Source of the DNA: Streptomyces liliifuscus
GTDB taxonomy: Bacteria > Actinomycetota > Actinomycetes > Streptomycetales > Streptomycetaceae
Length of the DNA: 64,000 bases
Assembly (NCBI RefSeq): GCF_016598615.1
Contig: NZ_CP066831.1
Coordinates: 5,332,001 to 5,396,000 of the forward strand
Direction of reading: 5' to 3'
Made by a program: the position numbers and the translations under genes. This document shows positions 48,218-57,109 of this stretch, one piece after another (positions within the stretch are counted from its first letter, which is position 1; the number at the start of each line of letters is the position of its first letter). The notes under the pieces are model-generated. The model saw only the letters and a program-made list of their open reading frames with translations. It was not told the origin of the DNA and did no database searches.

Positions 48218-48261
48218 CCCGGTTGCTGGTGCATCCCCCGTCGCCAGCAACCGGGTCTTTT
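48218..48261 (+). terminator. Intrinsic terminator or short RNA hairpin
   Basis: Perfect 12-bp stem, CCCGGTTGCTGG (48218-48229) and CCAGCAACCGGG (48244-48255), with a loop containing CCCCC, followed by TCTTTT. A U-tract is unusual for Streptomyces, so this is a strong intrinsic terminator. It lies 165 bases after the SEC-C gene. TTGCGA at 48182 is a possible -35 about 17 bases before TGTTAC, so a short independent RNA ending here is also possible. Confidence 0.7.
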
Positions 48262-48296
48262 CATTCCCGGATTCGGGCTCCTCGTCGGCAGAAGCC

Positions 48297-48956
48297 TCAA
48301 CGCGCAGTCTGCGCAGGTGAGTTGCTCCCCGAGCGCAGCAACAGCGGCCCGTCGGCCCCCCTCGCGAACTCCACGACCGCCGTGTACGCACCCGCGTCTC
48401 CCGCCGTGCGCTCCCGCGGTGTCTCACACACCCCCGGCTCGTCGTCCGCGCCCACGGCGCAGTGCATCCGTACGGTTCGGCCGGCGGGCCCCATGAGGGT
48501 CAGTACGGACGTGAGATCGTCGCCGGTCGCGTTGCGGTAGTACGTACGCGCCCAGGTGTCCTCCCCCTGGGTGAGCACACAGGTCTGTGCCTCGATGCCG
48601 TCGGGGGAGGCGAGTTCGGGACCGCAGCGGGCGGCGGTGGCGAGGCCCAGGCCGAGCGTCAGGGGGCTCTCGGAGGGCGCGGAACGAGGTTCGGGCGCCT
48701 GTGGTGCGCCGGCGCGACCGGCGGCGGCAGCAGGCGCGTCGTCGGATACACGGGTGCCCGAGGCACGTACGGCGTCGTCCGAGGCGCGTGAGCCGTCGTC
48801 CGAGGTCCGTGGGGCCGCGGAATCCACGTCACCCACAGGTCCCGCGGAGGCCACGGCCAGTGGCAGTGCGGCCATGAGAGCTACCACGCCCGCCAGCGCG
48901 ATCGGGCGGACTCTTCGAGGGCCTGGGGCTCGTCGTCCCCGGGAGTGACGCAGCAT
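48297..48956 (-). CDS. Secreted hypothetical protein
   Basis: A 219-residue exported protein: basic start (MLRHSRGRRAPGPRRVR), hydrophobic core (PIALAGVVALMAALPLAVASA), likely cleavage after ASA. A Ser/Asp/Ala-rich linker (about 45-95) precedes a cysteine-containing domain (about 105-215): ARCGPELASPDGIEAQTC, WARTYYRNATGDDLTSVL, MHCAVGADDEPGVCETP, YTAVVEFARG. Four cysteines suggest two disulphides. Fold and function not recognised. Confidence 0.75.
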   Translation of the reverse strand: MLRHSRGRRAPGPRRVRPIALAGVVALMAALPLAVASAGPVGDVDSAAPRTSDDGSRASDDAVRASGTRVSDDAPAAAAGRAGAPQAPEPRSAPSESPLTLGLGLATAARCGPELASPDGIEAQTCVLTQGEDTWARTYYRNATGDDLTSVLTLMGPAGRTVRMHCAVGADDEPGVCETPRERTAGDAGAYTAVVEFARGADGPLLLRSGSNSPAQTAR

Positions 48957-49011
48957 GAAAGGAACATAACGAGCGAGGGCGGGCGCGCGGCTCGCCGCGC
49001 GCCCGGTATCC

Positions 49012-49677
49012 CTACAACTCGGGGGCGCTCACACCCGTACGGGTGAGGGCCTCCACCACCGCGTCCACCACGGCCTCGACATCGGGCACCCAGGGGGCGG
49101 CCGATCCGGGCAGCGGAGCCCGCTCCCAGCGGAGCTGGCCCTGGCCGGTCTCGGACGGGGGCAGCGCCACATAGCCGCCCTCTCCGTGGAAGCGCAGCGA
49201 GCCCGGAACGTGGTCCTGGGCGTAGAGCAACTCGCCGAGCTGCTCCAGGGAGTACGGCTTCACGAGCAGTGCCCAGCGCGTCGGGGACGCGATCACGGGG
49301 CCGAGGCGCATCCCCATGTGGTCGAGCGCGAGGAGCGCGCGCGACGCGGCGAGCGCCGGCAGGCTCACCGCACAGGGGGCCTTGTCCCCGGTGGCCAGGA
49401 TGATCGGCGCCGTAGGCCGGTTCGTCCACCACCAGCGCACCATCCGCTCATCGGTGGTGGCCGCGAGGAGGCCGGGGTCGAAAGGATGGGCACCGGGCAC
49501 TGTGCATTCCGGGTCGGGGCACGCGCATCGGGCCCGCCCCTGCGGGTCCGCCGCCACTCCCGGGAGTACGGGCCACTGCCATGCGGTCGCGAAGGTCAGG
49601 GCCGCGCCGAGCATCTCAGGCTGTCCGCCGTTTCGCTTGGACAGGAGCCTGCGTCGCCTTCCGAGGATCTCGCGCAT
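49012..49677 (-). CDS. Degenerate PrimPol-N domain protein
   Basis: A 221-residue protein of the Streptomyces family usually labelled bifunctional primase/polymerase: FATAWQWPVLPGVAADPQGRARCACPDPECTVPGAHPFDP (in part: CACPDPECTVPGAHPF), then WWTNRPTAPIILATGDKAPCAVSLPALA where the catalytic acidic pair of active PrimPols is replaced by VSLP. It has MRLGPVIASPTRWALLVKP like other family members. Primer synthesis is therefore unlikely; a regulatory or structural role is more probable. ATG with weak RBS. Confidence 0.78.
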   Translation of the reverse strand: MREILGRRRRLLSKRNGGQPEMLGAALTFATAWQWPVLPGVAADPQGRARCACPDPECTVPGAHPFDPGLLAATTDERMVRWWWTNRPTAPIILATGDKAPCAVSLPALAASRALLALDHMGMRLGPVIASPTRWALLVKPYSLEQLGELLYAQDHVPGSLRFHGEGGYVALPPSETGQGQLRWERAPLPGSAAPWVPDVEAVVDAVVEALTRTGVSAPEL

Positions 49678-50149
49678 GAGCGCTCGTTCCTTTCCGTTGC
49701 ACGCCTGGCAACACCGAGGACCACATCACACCATGTGTCGATCACTTCACTGTGCGTACCTACTGGCGCATCACACCCCCGTCCGAGACAAGGGGAACCC
49801 CTATGGGCCGAGCGTTTGGCTGCGTCCGCGTCCATACTGCGTCTGGCAAAAGCACGGGCATGGCGTGGGGTGGCGGCGCCTGGCGTTTGCCGTCGCGCGT
49901 ATTTCTCGCCGCCTCCGCCACGGGAGGATGGGGCACGGTCGTCGGTGGTTAAGACGCCCGGGTCCGTCGCCAGGTTCCGGGACGATCCCAACCACCCCTG
50001 GCCTTCACCGAGTACGTACCCATCACGACCGCTGTGACGCTCTGTCGAACAAGGCCAGTCGACCTCAATACGCCGAGACTCGAGTCAGTTTTAAGCCAAC
50101 TTTGCATTTCCGCAACGGTCCCACGGACACCAGGAATCCCGGCAGGACA
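49678..50149. other. Divergent intergenic region
   Basis: About 470 bases between two divergent genes. Plus-strand frames through it lack signals and switch composition. The stretch 50060-50110 (GACTCGAGTCAGTTTTAAGCCAACTTTGC region) is AT-rich for this genome and probably holds the promoter of the SpoIIE phosphatase gene. GACTCGAGTC at 50079-50088 is a 10-bp palindrome. Confidence 0.45.
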
Positions 50150-51661
50150 ATGCTGGACATCCCCTCACGAGTGCGTGTACATGTGGAGACACTGCTAGCG
50201 GCGCAGAATGACATGGGGGTTTGCGATGCTATTGAGCAATACGCACCGGTCGGAAAGCCGGACGCCATGAACGCCCCTCACCTCCCGAAAGTGGCCGGAA
50301 TCGATTCAACGGTTCCATCGCCCACACACACTGTCGCGCCCGCGCCTGCCGCCCCGGGTACCTCTTCGACCACTTCTCCACACGCCCCCGGGGCCGTTCT
50401 CCAGGACAGACTCGCAGGTTGGGTCTCTGATCTCACCACTCTGCACGAACTTACCGAGCGCCTGGCGCGCACCGCCGCGCTGCCGGACGCGCTGCAGGAG
50501 CTGTTGCGCGCCGGAGCCGCCCTCGTGGGCGCCCGGCGCGGTCTCGTGGTCCTGGAACCGGGCGACGGACTAGGCCCCGACACCACCATCGGCCTGGGTC
50601 TGGCCCGAGCCGATCTCGGCCACATCGAGACCGTCCCGCGCAGCGCCATGTCGTACGGCAAGATCCTCGACGGTCTCCCCGGGGGCGAGGGCGAGATCGC
50701 CCAGCCCGATCTGCTCTCCGAGGACGGCCTCGACCCCCGCCACCGCGAGGTCGCCGCCCGCCTCGGCTACGCCGCGAGCTACGCGCTCCCGCTGTCCACG
50801 GAGGCCGCGGGCCGCCTGGGCGCCGCCGTATGGCTGTACGACGAGCCCGCCGAGCCCGTCGAGCGCCAGCGGCACCTGGTTGGCCTGTACGCGCGCTACG
50901 CGGCCGAGCACCTGGCCCGGCTGGTGGAACTGGACCGCACGCGCGCGTGCATGACGACCATCTCCGAGGAACTGCTCCCCTCGCGGCTGCCCCGCGTCTC
51001 CGGCGTCCAGCTCGCCGCCCGGCACCGCACCGGGCCGCGCGGCGGCGGCGACTGGTACGACGCGCTGCCACTGCCCGACGCGGCGCTCGGCCTCGCGGTC
51101 GGGTCGGTCACTGGTTCGGGGCCCAGCGCGATCGCCGCCATGGGCAGGCTGAGGGCCTCCCTGCGGGCGTACGCGGTGATGGAGGGCGAGGACCCGGTCG
51201 CCGTCCTGTCCGACCTCGAACTGCTGCTGCGGCTGACCGAGCCCGCCCGTTCCGCCACCGCCCTGTTCGCGTACTGCGAGCCCGCGCTGCGCAAGATCAC
51301 GCTCGCCGGGGCCGGGCACAGCCCGCCGCTGGTGATCGGCGAGCGGCGCACGGAGTACGTGGAGACGTCCCTCTCGGCGCCCCTGGGGATGCTCGCCTGC
51401 TGGGAGGCGCCGAGCGTGGAGTTCCAGGCCGAGGCCGGAGAGACGGTTCTGCTCTACACGGACGGGCTGCTGCACCGCACCGGCGACCCCATGGACCGTG
51501 CCTTCTCGCGGCTGCACGCGGCCGCCGCGTCCGTGCCCCGCGCGCTGCGCACCGACCCGGGCGCGGTCGCCGATCACGTCCTGCGGAGTGTGCTGCCGGA
51601 CGGACTCGACGTCGTCGACAGCGACGAGGACGTGGTGCTCCTGGCGGCACGCTTCGAGTGA
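50150..51661 (+). CDS. GAF-SpoIIE (PP2C-type) phosphatase
   Basis: A 503-residue regulator phosphatase. Residues about 100-265 form a GAF domain (DLTTLHELTERLARTAALPDALQELLRAG in part: LHELTERLARTAALPD; YAASYALPLSTEAAGRLG), residues about 285-500 a SpoIIE/PP2C domain (GVQLAARHRTGPRGGGDWYDALPL in part: GPRGGGDWYDALPL; SAPLGMLACWE; GETVLLYTDGLLHRTGD). GDWYD and LYTDGL carry the metal ligands. An N-terminal 100-residue extension is unassigned. It probably dephosphorylates an anti-anti-sigma factor, opposing HATPase kinases such as those at 46220 and 58185. Confidence 0.9.
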   Translation: MLDIPSRVRVHVETLLAAQNDMGVCDAIEQYAPVGKPDAMNAPHLPKVAGIDSTVPSPTHTVAPAPAAPGTSSTTSPHAPGAVLQDRLAGWVSDLTTLHELTERLARTAALPDALQELLRAGAALVGARRGLVVLEPGDGLGPDTTIGLGLARADLGHIETVPRSAMSYGKILDGLPGGEGEIAQPDLLSEDGLDPRHREVAARLGYAASYALPLSTEAAGRLGAAVWLYDEPAEPVERQRHLVGLYARYAAEHLARLVELDRTRACMTTISEELLPSRLPRVSGVQLAARHRTGPRGGGDWYDALPLPDAALGLAVGSVTGSGPSAIAAMGRLRASLRAYAVMEGEDPVAVLSDLELLLRLTEPARSATALFAYCEPALRKITLAGAGHSPPLVIGERRTEYVETSLSAPLGMLACWEAPSVEFQAEAGETVLLYTDGLLHRTGDPMDRAFSRLHAAAASVPRALRTDPGAVADHVLRSVLPDGLDVVDSDEDVVLLAARFE

Positions 51662-51771
51662 GCGTCCGGTCCCTTCGGGCGAGCCCCGCGTGACAGGTCT
51701 TCCGGCCCTGGGCGTCCTTCCGTACGACCGTACGATGGAGGGCGTCCAGAGTCGTATCGAGGAGGCAGACC

Positions 51772-53259
51772 GTGTCGGAGGCGCTCAACCCGGAGACCCC
51801 GGAAGCTGTGCTTGACGATGACGCCGACCAGGCGGAAGAAGAGAAGCCGCTCAAGCAGCGCAAGAACGGCCTGTACCCGGGCGTGTCCGACGAGCTGGCC
51901 GAGAGCATGAAGTCCGGCTGGGCCGACACCGAGCTGCACGGCCTGGAGCCGATCCCGCAGGCCGCGTACACCGCCGCCCGCCGTGCCGCGCTCTCCGCGC
52001 GCTTCCCGGGCGAGCGCCTGGTGATCCCGGCGGGCAACCTGAAGACCCGCTCGAACGACACGGAGTACCCCTTCCGTGCCTCGGTCGAGTACGCGTACCT
52101 GACCGGCAACCTGACCGAGGACGGCGTCCTCGTGCTGGAGCCGGCCACGAACGGCCACAAGGCCACGATCTACCTGCTGCCGCGCTCCGACCGCGAGAAC
52201 GGCGAGTTCTGGCTCTCCGGCCAGGGCGAGCTGTGGGTCGGCCGCCGCCACTCCCTGACCGAGGCCGAACAGCTGTACGGCATCCCGGCCTCCGATGTCC
52301 GCGAGCTCACCGACGCGCTCCGTGAGGCGACCGGCCCGGTGCGGGTCGTGCGCGGCTACGACGCCGGCGTCGAGGCGGCGCTCACCGACAAGGTGACCGC
52401 CGAGCGCGACGAGGAGCTGCGCGTCTTCCTCTCCGAGGCCCGGCTGGTCAAGGACGAGTTCGAGGCCGGTGAACTGCAGAAGGCCGTCGACTCGACGGTC
52501 CGCGGTTTCGAGGACGTGGTGAAGGTCCTCGACAAGGCGGAGGCCACGTCCGAGCGCTACATCGAGGGCACGTTCTTCCTGCGCGCGCGGGTCGAGGGCA
52601 ACGACGTCGGGTACGGCTCCATCTGCGCCGCCGGGCCGCACGCGTGCACGCTGCACTGGGTGCGCAACGACGGACCCGTGCGCTCCGGTGACCTGCTCCT
52701 GCTCGACGCGGGCGTGGAGACCCACACGCTCTACACCGCCGACGTCACGCGCACGCTGCCGATCAACGGCACGTACAGCGAGATCCAGAAGAAGATCTAC
52801 GACGCCGTGTACGAGGCCCAGGAGGCCGGTATCGCGGCCGTGCAGCCGGGCGGCAAGTACCGCGACTTCCACGACGCCTCGCAGCGCGTGCTGGCCCGGA
52901 ACCTGGTCGAGTGGGGGCTCGTCGAGGGCCCGGTGGAGCGTGTTCTGGAGCTGGGGCTGCAGCGGCGCTGGACGCTGCACGGCACCGGTCACATGCTCGG
53001 CATGGACGTCCACGACTGCGCGGCCGCGCGGACGGAGACGTACGTGGACGGCACGCTGGAGCCGGGCATGTGCCTGACCGTCGAGCCGGGGCTGTACTTC
53101 CAGGCGGACGACCTGACCGTGCCCGAGGAGTACCGGGGCATCGGCGTCCGCATCGAGGACGACATCCTCGTCACGGAGGACGGCAACCGGAACCTGTCCG
53201 CCGGGCTGCCCCGCCGGTCGGACGAGGTCGAGGCGTGGATGGCGTCCCTCAAGGGCTGA
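51772..53259 (+). CDS. pepP: Xaa-Pro aminopeptidase (aminopeptidase P)
   Basis: A 495-residue metallopeptidase of the M24B type. The N-terminal creatinase-like domain (about 40-200) has FRASVEYAYLTGN. The pita-bread domain shows the dinuclear metal ligands: Asp in LLLLDAGVETHTLYTADVTRT (two Asp, in part: TLYTADVTRT), His in HGTGHMLGMDVHD, Glu in MCLTVEPGLYF and Glu in GVRIEDDILVT. It removes N-terminal residues preceding proline in the cytoplasm. GTG 51772 with GAGGAGG. A hairpin terminator follows at 53312. Confidence 0.94.
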   Translation: MSEALNPETPEAVLDDDADQAEEEKPLKQRKNGLYPGVSDELAESMKSGWADTELHGLEPIPQAAYTAARRAALSARFPGERLVIPAGNLKTRSNDTEYPFRASVEYAYLTGNLTEDGVLVLEPATNGHKATIYLLPRSDRENGEFWLSGQGELWVGRRHSLTEAEQLYGIPASDVRELTDALREATGPVRVVRGYDAGVEAALTDKVTAERDEELRVFLSEARLVKDEFEAGELQKAVDSTVRGFEDVVKVLDKAEATSERYIEGTFFLRARVEGNDVGYGSICAAGPHACTLHWVRNDGPVRSGDLLLLDAGVETHTLYTADVTRTLPINGTYSEIQKKIYDAVYEAQEAGIAAVQPGGKYRDFHDASQRVLARNLVEWGLVEGPVERVLELGLQRRWTLHGTGHMLGMDVHDCAAARTETYVDGTLEPGMCLTVEPGLYFQADDLTVPEEYRGIGVRIEDDILVTEDGNRNLSAGLPRRSDEVEAWMASLKG

Positions 53260-53311
53260 CACGCATGGGCTGACGCGCATGGGCTGACATGGCATCGGCT
53301 GACATGACATG

Positions 53312-53344
53312 AATGGCCGGGTACTGGTCCAGTACCCGGCCATT
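53312..53344 (+). terminator. Hairpin terminator after pepP
   Basis: Perfect 14-bp stem AATGGCCGGGTACT / AGTACCCGGCCATT with a GGTCC loop. Just before it (53262-53310) the sequence GGGCTGACNNGCATGG is repeated about three times in tandem. Confidence 0.8.
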
Positions 53345-53428
53345 TCGTCTGCGCGTGGTTCGTACCTGGTCGCGCAGTTCCCCGCGCCCCTGAAAGAAGA
53401 GGCGCGTTCTACTCAAGGGGATGCATCC

Positions 53429-54796
53429 GTGGACGCGTTCTGGTCCGGCGTCGGTGTCGATCTGCACCTCGAACCCGACGCCGCCGACGGGCGCCGGGCA
53501 GGGCTCGAACGAGCGCTGCGCGATGCCGTGCGGGACGGGCGGCTGGCGCCCGGGACACGGCTGCCGGCGACGCGGCGGCTCGCGGCCGAGCTCGGGATCT
53601 CGCGCGGGACGGCCAAGTCGGCGTACGACCAGCTGATCGCCGAGGGGTATCTGACCGCACGGCAGGGATCCGGCACCCAGGTCGCCCCGCTGCCCTCCCC
53701 GGCCGCTGACGCGCCGGAGGCGACCGCACGCGCGCGTGCACCCCGTTTCGATCTGCGGCCCGGCAGCCCCGACGTCGGTACGTTCCCGGCGGCGGCCTGG
53801 CTGCGGGCGCTGCGCCGGGCCATCGCGAGCGCGCCCTCCCTGGCCTACGACTACGGGGATCCGCGCGGCCGGATCGAGCTGCGGACGGCGTTGTCGGGGT
53901 ACCTGGGGCGGGCGCGCGGGGTGATCGCGCCGCCCGAGCGGATCGTCGTCACGTCCGGGTACGTGCAGGGGCTCGCGCTCCTCACGCGCGTGCTGGACGC
54001 CGGTGTGATCGCCATGGAGGACCCCGGCCTCCCCTTCCACCGGGACGTGGTGCGGCACAACGGCGGAACCGTGGCTCCTGTGGAGGTCGACGAACGGGGC
54101 GTTTCGGTACGGGGGTTGGACGACGCGGCGGCCGTCGTCGTCACGCCCGCGCACCAGTACCCGACGGGGGTGACCCTGCACCCGGAGCGGCGGCGGGCGC
54201 TCACCGACTGGGCACGCGCGCGTGGAGGGCTGATCGTCGAGGACGACTACGACGGGGAGTTCCGCTACGACCGGCAGCCCGTGGGCGCCCTCCAGGGGAT
54301 GGCGCCCGGACATGTCGTCTACCTGGGGACGGCGTCCAAGACGCTCGGGCCCGCGCTGCGGCTCGGCTGGATGGTGCTGCCGCCGCACCTCGTGGACGCG
54401 ATCGCCGACGCCAAACTGCACACCGACCACCACACCGAGTCCATCGGCCAGCTGGCCCTCGCCGAAATGATCACCAGCCACGCCTACGACCGGCACGTAC
54501 GCGCGTGCCGCCTGCGATACCGGCGGCGACGGGACCAGTTGCTGGACCGGCTGGGGACGCGGCGTGGTGTACGCGGCATCGCGGCGGGGCTGCACGCGCT
54601 GATCGACGTGAGCGACGAGGGCGCGGTGCTGGCACGGGCCGCGGAGGAGGGGCTAGCGGTGGGGCACCTCGGGGAGCACTGGCACACGGCGGGCGGCGGC
54701 CGGCCGCAGGGGCTCGTGGTCGGGTACGGGACGCCTCGGGAGCGGGTCTATCCGGAGGCGTTGGAGGTGTTGGGGCGGGTGCTGGAGGGGGCATGA
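53429..54796 (+). CDS. MocR/PdxR-type GntR-aminotransferase regulator
   Basis: A 455-residue fusion. The N-terminal GntR winged helix (about 15-80) has LERALRDAVRDGRLAPGTRLP, RRLAAELGISRGTAKSAYDQL (in part: AAELGISRGTAKSAY) and GYLTARQGSGT. The rest is a fold-type I aminotransferase domain with IVVTSGYVQGLAL, EDPGLPFHRDV, VTPAHQYPTGV, VEDDYDGEFRYDR and the PLP lysine in LGTASKTLGPALRLGW. MocR proteins bind PLP and regulate neighbouring metabolic genes. GTG 53429 with AAGGGG; a longer frame to 53309 overlaps the pepP terminator and is rejected. The adjacent MFS gene may be a target. Confidence 0.9.
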   Translation: MDAFWSGVGVDLHLEPDAADGRRAGLERALRDAVRDGRLAPGTRLPATRRLAAELGISRGTAKSAYDQLIAEGYLTARQGSGTQVAPLPSPAADAPEATARARAPRFDLRPGSPDVGTFPAAAWLRALRRAIASAPSLAYDYGDPRGRIELRTALSGYLGRARGVIAPPERIVVTSGYVQGLALLTRVLDAGVIAMEDPGLPFHRDVVRHNGGTVAPVEVDERGVSVRGLDDAAAVVVTPAHQYPTGVTLHPERRRALTDWARARGGLIVEDDYDGEFRYDRQPVGALQGMAPGHVVYLGTASKTLGPALRLGWMVLPPHLVDAIADAKLHTDHHTESIGQLALAEMITSHAYDRHVRACRLRYRRRRDQLLDRLGTRRGVRGIAAGLHALIDVSDEGAVLARAAEEGLAVGHLGEHWHTAGGGRPQGLVVGYGTPRERVYPEALEVLGRVLEGA

Positions 54797-54967
54797 GGGG
54801 CCGGTCGGGGGCCTTGAGCCGGGACCTTGACCTGGGGCCTGGGCCGGGGCTTGGGCCGGGGCTTGAGCTGAGGCTCGGGCCGGGGCTTGAGCCCGGCCGA
54901 TTGGGCCAAGAAAGTGCGAGAATATTGGACCTGTTGAGGGTTCCATTCCGCCCGTAGCGTCGTAGTC
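54797..54967. repeat. Tandem GGGGCTTGGGCC-type repeats before MFS gene
   Basis: Between 54825 and 54900 the unit CCGGGGCTTG(A/G)GC recurs about five times with small changes. The last 60 bases are AT-richer (AAAGTGCGAGAATATTGGACC) and probably hold the MFS promoter. Confidence 0.45.
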
Positions 54968-56257
54968 ATGACGAACCGAGTCGCACCCGCCGGAGCCCCC
55001 GCGAGGACGAGCCGTGTGATCCCGCCCGCGGGTCCGCAGCGCGTTCTGGCCCTGGCCCAGTTGAGCAACTCCGTCGGGGACGGTGCCTACTACGTCACGT
55101 CCGCCCTCTACTTCACCCATGTCGTCGGGCTCGCCCCCGCGCGCGTGGGGCTCGGACTCACGGTCGCGTGGGCGGTCGGGTCGCTGGTCGGCGTGCCCCT
55201 GGGACGGCTCGCCGACCGGCGCGGGCCGCGCGGCACCGCGGTGCTGCTGGCGCTCGCGACGAGCGTCGCGGTGGCGTCCTTCCTCGTCGTACGCGGCTTC
55301 GTGCCGTTCGTGCTCGCGGCGTGCGTGTACGCCTCCGCGCAGTCGGGGCTCGCCGCGGCCCGGCAGGCGCTGCTGGCCGGGCTGGTGTCCCGGGAGGAGC
55401 GGACGGGGCTGCTCGCGCACCTCCAGTCGACGCTCAACGCCGGTCTGGCGGTGGGGGCGGGGCTCGGCGGACTCGCGCTGCACCTGGGCACGCGGGAGGC
55501 CTACCTCGGGGTGTTCGCGCTGGACGCGGTGAGCTTCCTGCTGTGCGCGGCGGTGCTGCTGCGGCTGCCCGTCGTGAAGGCGGTGCACACGCGCGTGGCG
55601 GACGAAAAGGGACGGGGAGATGCTCTCGGAGTGCTGCGCGATCGCCCGTACGCCCTGGTGACGCTTCTCAACACCGTGCTGTTGCTGCGGATGCCGCTGC
55701 TGAGCCTGGGCATCCCGCTGTGGATCGCGGAGCGGACCGAGGCGCCGACCTGGGTGGTGTCCGCGCTGTTCGTCCTCAACACCGGTGCGGTGATGCTCTT
55801 CCAGGTGCGGATGGCGCGCGGCGTGCGGGGGCCTGCGTCGGCCACGCGCGCGGTGCGGCGTTCGGGGCTCGTGATGCTGGCGTCGTGCGCGGTGTTCGCA
55901 CTGTCGGCCGGGGTCTCGCCCTGGGTGGCGGTGGCCGTGCTGACGGTCGGCGCGGCGCTCCAGGTCGTCGCCGAGATGCAGCAGTCGGCGGGCTCCTGGC
56001 AGCTGTCGTTCGACCTCGCCCCCGCCGACCGGGTGGGCGAGTACCAGGGCTTCTTCGGTACGGGCGTGACGGTGGCGCGGACCGCGGGGCCGCTGGTGCT
56101 GACGTCGCTGCTCGTGGGGTGGGGGACGCCCGGGTGGCTGCTCCTCGGCGGCCTGATGCTGGCGGCCTCGTACGCGATGGGGCCTGCCGTGCGGTGGGCG
56201 ACGGACAGCCGGTCCGCCGCCGCACCGATGGTCAGGCGGCCAGTACCGGTGAACTGA
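54968..56257 (+). CDS. MFS transporter
   Basis: A 429-residue major facilitator with about 12 hydrophobic segments. The family motif between TM2 and TM3 reads GVPLGRLADRRGPRGT (about residues 77-92), and the N-terminal TM1 has LAQLSNSVGDGAYYVTSALYF (in part: SVGDGAYYVTSAL). It is a proton-coupled transporter, most likely an exporter; substrate not predictable. Its last 26 bases overlap the convergent CitG-like gene. It follows a MocR regulator in the same direction, which may control it. Confidence 0.88.
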   Translation: MTNRVAPAGAPARTSRVIPPAGPQRVLALAQLSNSVGDGAYYVTSALYFTHVVGLAPARVGLGLTVAWAVGSLVGVPLGRLADRRGPRGTAVLLALATSVAVASFLVVRGFVPFVLAACVYASAQSGLAAARQALLAGLVSREERTGLLAHLQSTLNAGLAVGAGLGGLALHLGTREAYLGVFALDAVSFLLCAAVLLRLPVVKAVHTRVADEKGRGDALGVLRDRPYALVTLLNTVLLLRMPLLSLGIPLWIAERTEAPTWVVSALFVLNTGAVMLFQVRMARGVRGPASATRAVRRSGLVMLASCAVFALSAGVSPWVAVAVLTVGAALQVVAEMQQSAGSWQLSFDLAPADRVGEYQGFFGTGVTVARTAGPLVLTSLLVGWGTPGWLLLGGLMLAASYAMGPAVRWATDSRSAAAPMVRRPVPVN

Positions 56258-57071
56258 CCGTCACCGGCAGCGAGTCCACGAACAGCGCCCCCGCGAGCAG
56301 CCCACTGCTTCCGCGGGGGCTCCACGCACGCGCGTGGAGGTCGTCGTCGAAGGCGGCCAGCGCCGCTCGGCCCGCCTCGGTGGACGTGCTGCCCGCTTCC
56401 AGGACCCCGCGGGCGCCCGCCTGGACGTGCCGCAGACCGTGCGGGCCCGCCGTGTAGAGCAACTCCGTGTCCTGGAGCGTCGACATCACGGTCATCAGGG
56501 CGTCGAGCCGCGCGTACGGCTCGGGGACGCCGGCCGAGCGGGCCGTGGCCAGTGCCTCCAACGCCCGCCGTACGTGCGGGAATCCGGCCCTGGCCTCGCC
56601 CCTCGCTCCGGCCGCGCCGTACTGCGCGGAGACCGACGAACCGCGGGAGGGCCGGCGCGGCGCCCGCCGGTCGGGGTGCGCCGCGATCCGCTTGGCGGTC
56701 GCGGCCAGGTCGCGCCCGGTGGCGCGGGGTTCCAGGGCCGCCGCGGCCACCAGCAGGCCGAGCACCCACAGGGCTCCGCGGTGGCCGCCGCCCGCCAGGG
56801 CCACCGAGTGCTCGGTGGAGCGTCCGATCGCGCCGAGCTCCGCCCTCAGTTCGGGTGTCGCCGAGCCGGTGCGGCGGGCGGCCGCCGCCATCGCCGCGAG
56901 GCCGGGCGCCAGCGCCTTGGCCGACCAGCGCAGGGAGCAGTGGTCCTCGCCGGTTGCGCGGGCGGCGAGATCGCGCGGGTCGGGCAGTCCGGGCTTGGGC
57001 GCCAGCGCCAGGTGTCCGGTCAGCGCGGTCACGGCGGCGTGGGCCAGCGTCTCGTCGTCGCGGCTGCTCAT
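56232..57071 (-). CDS. Triphosphoribosyl-dephospho-CoA synthase-like (CitG/MdcB family)
   Basis: A 279-residue helical protein of the CitG/MdcB family: HAAVTALTGHLALAPKPGLPDPRD (in part: ALAPKPGLPDPRD), HCSLRWSAKALAPGLAAMA, the phosphate-binding TEHSVALAGGGHRGALW and MSTLQDTELLYTAGPHGL (in part: DTELLYTAGPHGL). In other bacteria it makes the prosthetic-group precursor for citrate or malonate lyase-type enzymes; no such enzyme is nearby. ATG 57071 is preferred; ATG 57092 is possible. It overlaps the MFS gene tail-to-tail. Confidence 0.82.
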   Translation of the reverse strand: MSSRDDETLAHAAVTALTGHLALAPKPGLPDPRDLAARATGEDHCSLRWSAKALAPGLAAMAAAARRTGSATPELRAELGAIGRSTEHSVALAGGGHRGALWVLGLLVAAAALEPRATGRDLAATAKRIAAHPDRRAPRRPSRGSSVSAQYGAAGARGEARAGFPHVRRALEALATARSAGVPEPYARLDALMTVMSTLQDTELLYTAGPHGLRHVQAGARGVLEAGSTSTEAGRAALAAFDDDLHARAWSPRGSSGLLAGALFVDSLPVTVSSPVLAA

Positions 57072-57095
57072 CGAAACTTCACGGCCTCTCATCGA

Positions 57096-57109
57096 CGTAA
57101 ACGTTTACG
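57096..57109. promoter_or_regulatory. Palindrome CGTAAACGTTTACG, LacI-type operator candidate
   Basis: Perfect 14-bp palindrome with a central CG, AT-rich for this genome, 25 bases upstream of the CitG-like start and overlapping the stop of the dioxygenase gene. LacI/CcpA-family regulators bind such sites. The regulator is not in the window. Confidence 0.5.
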
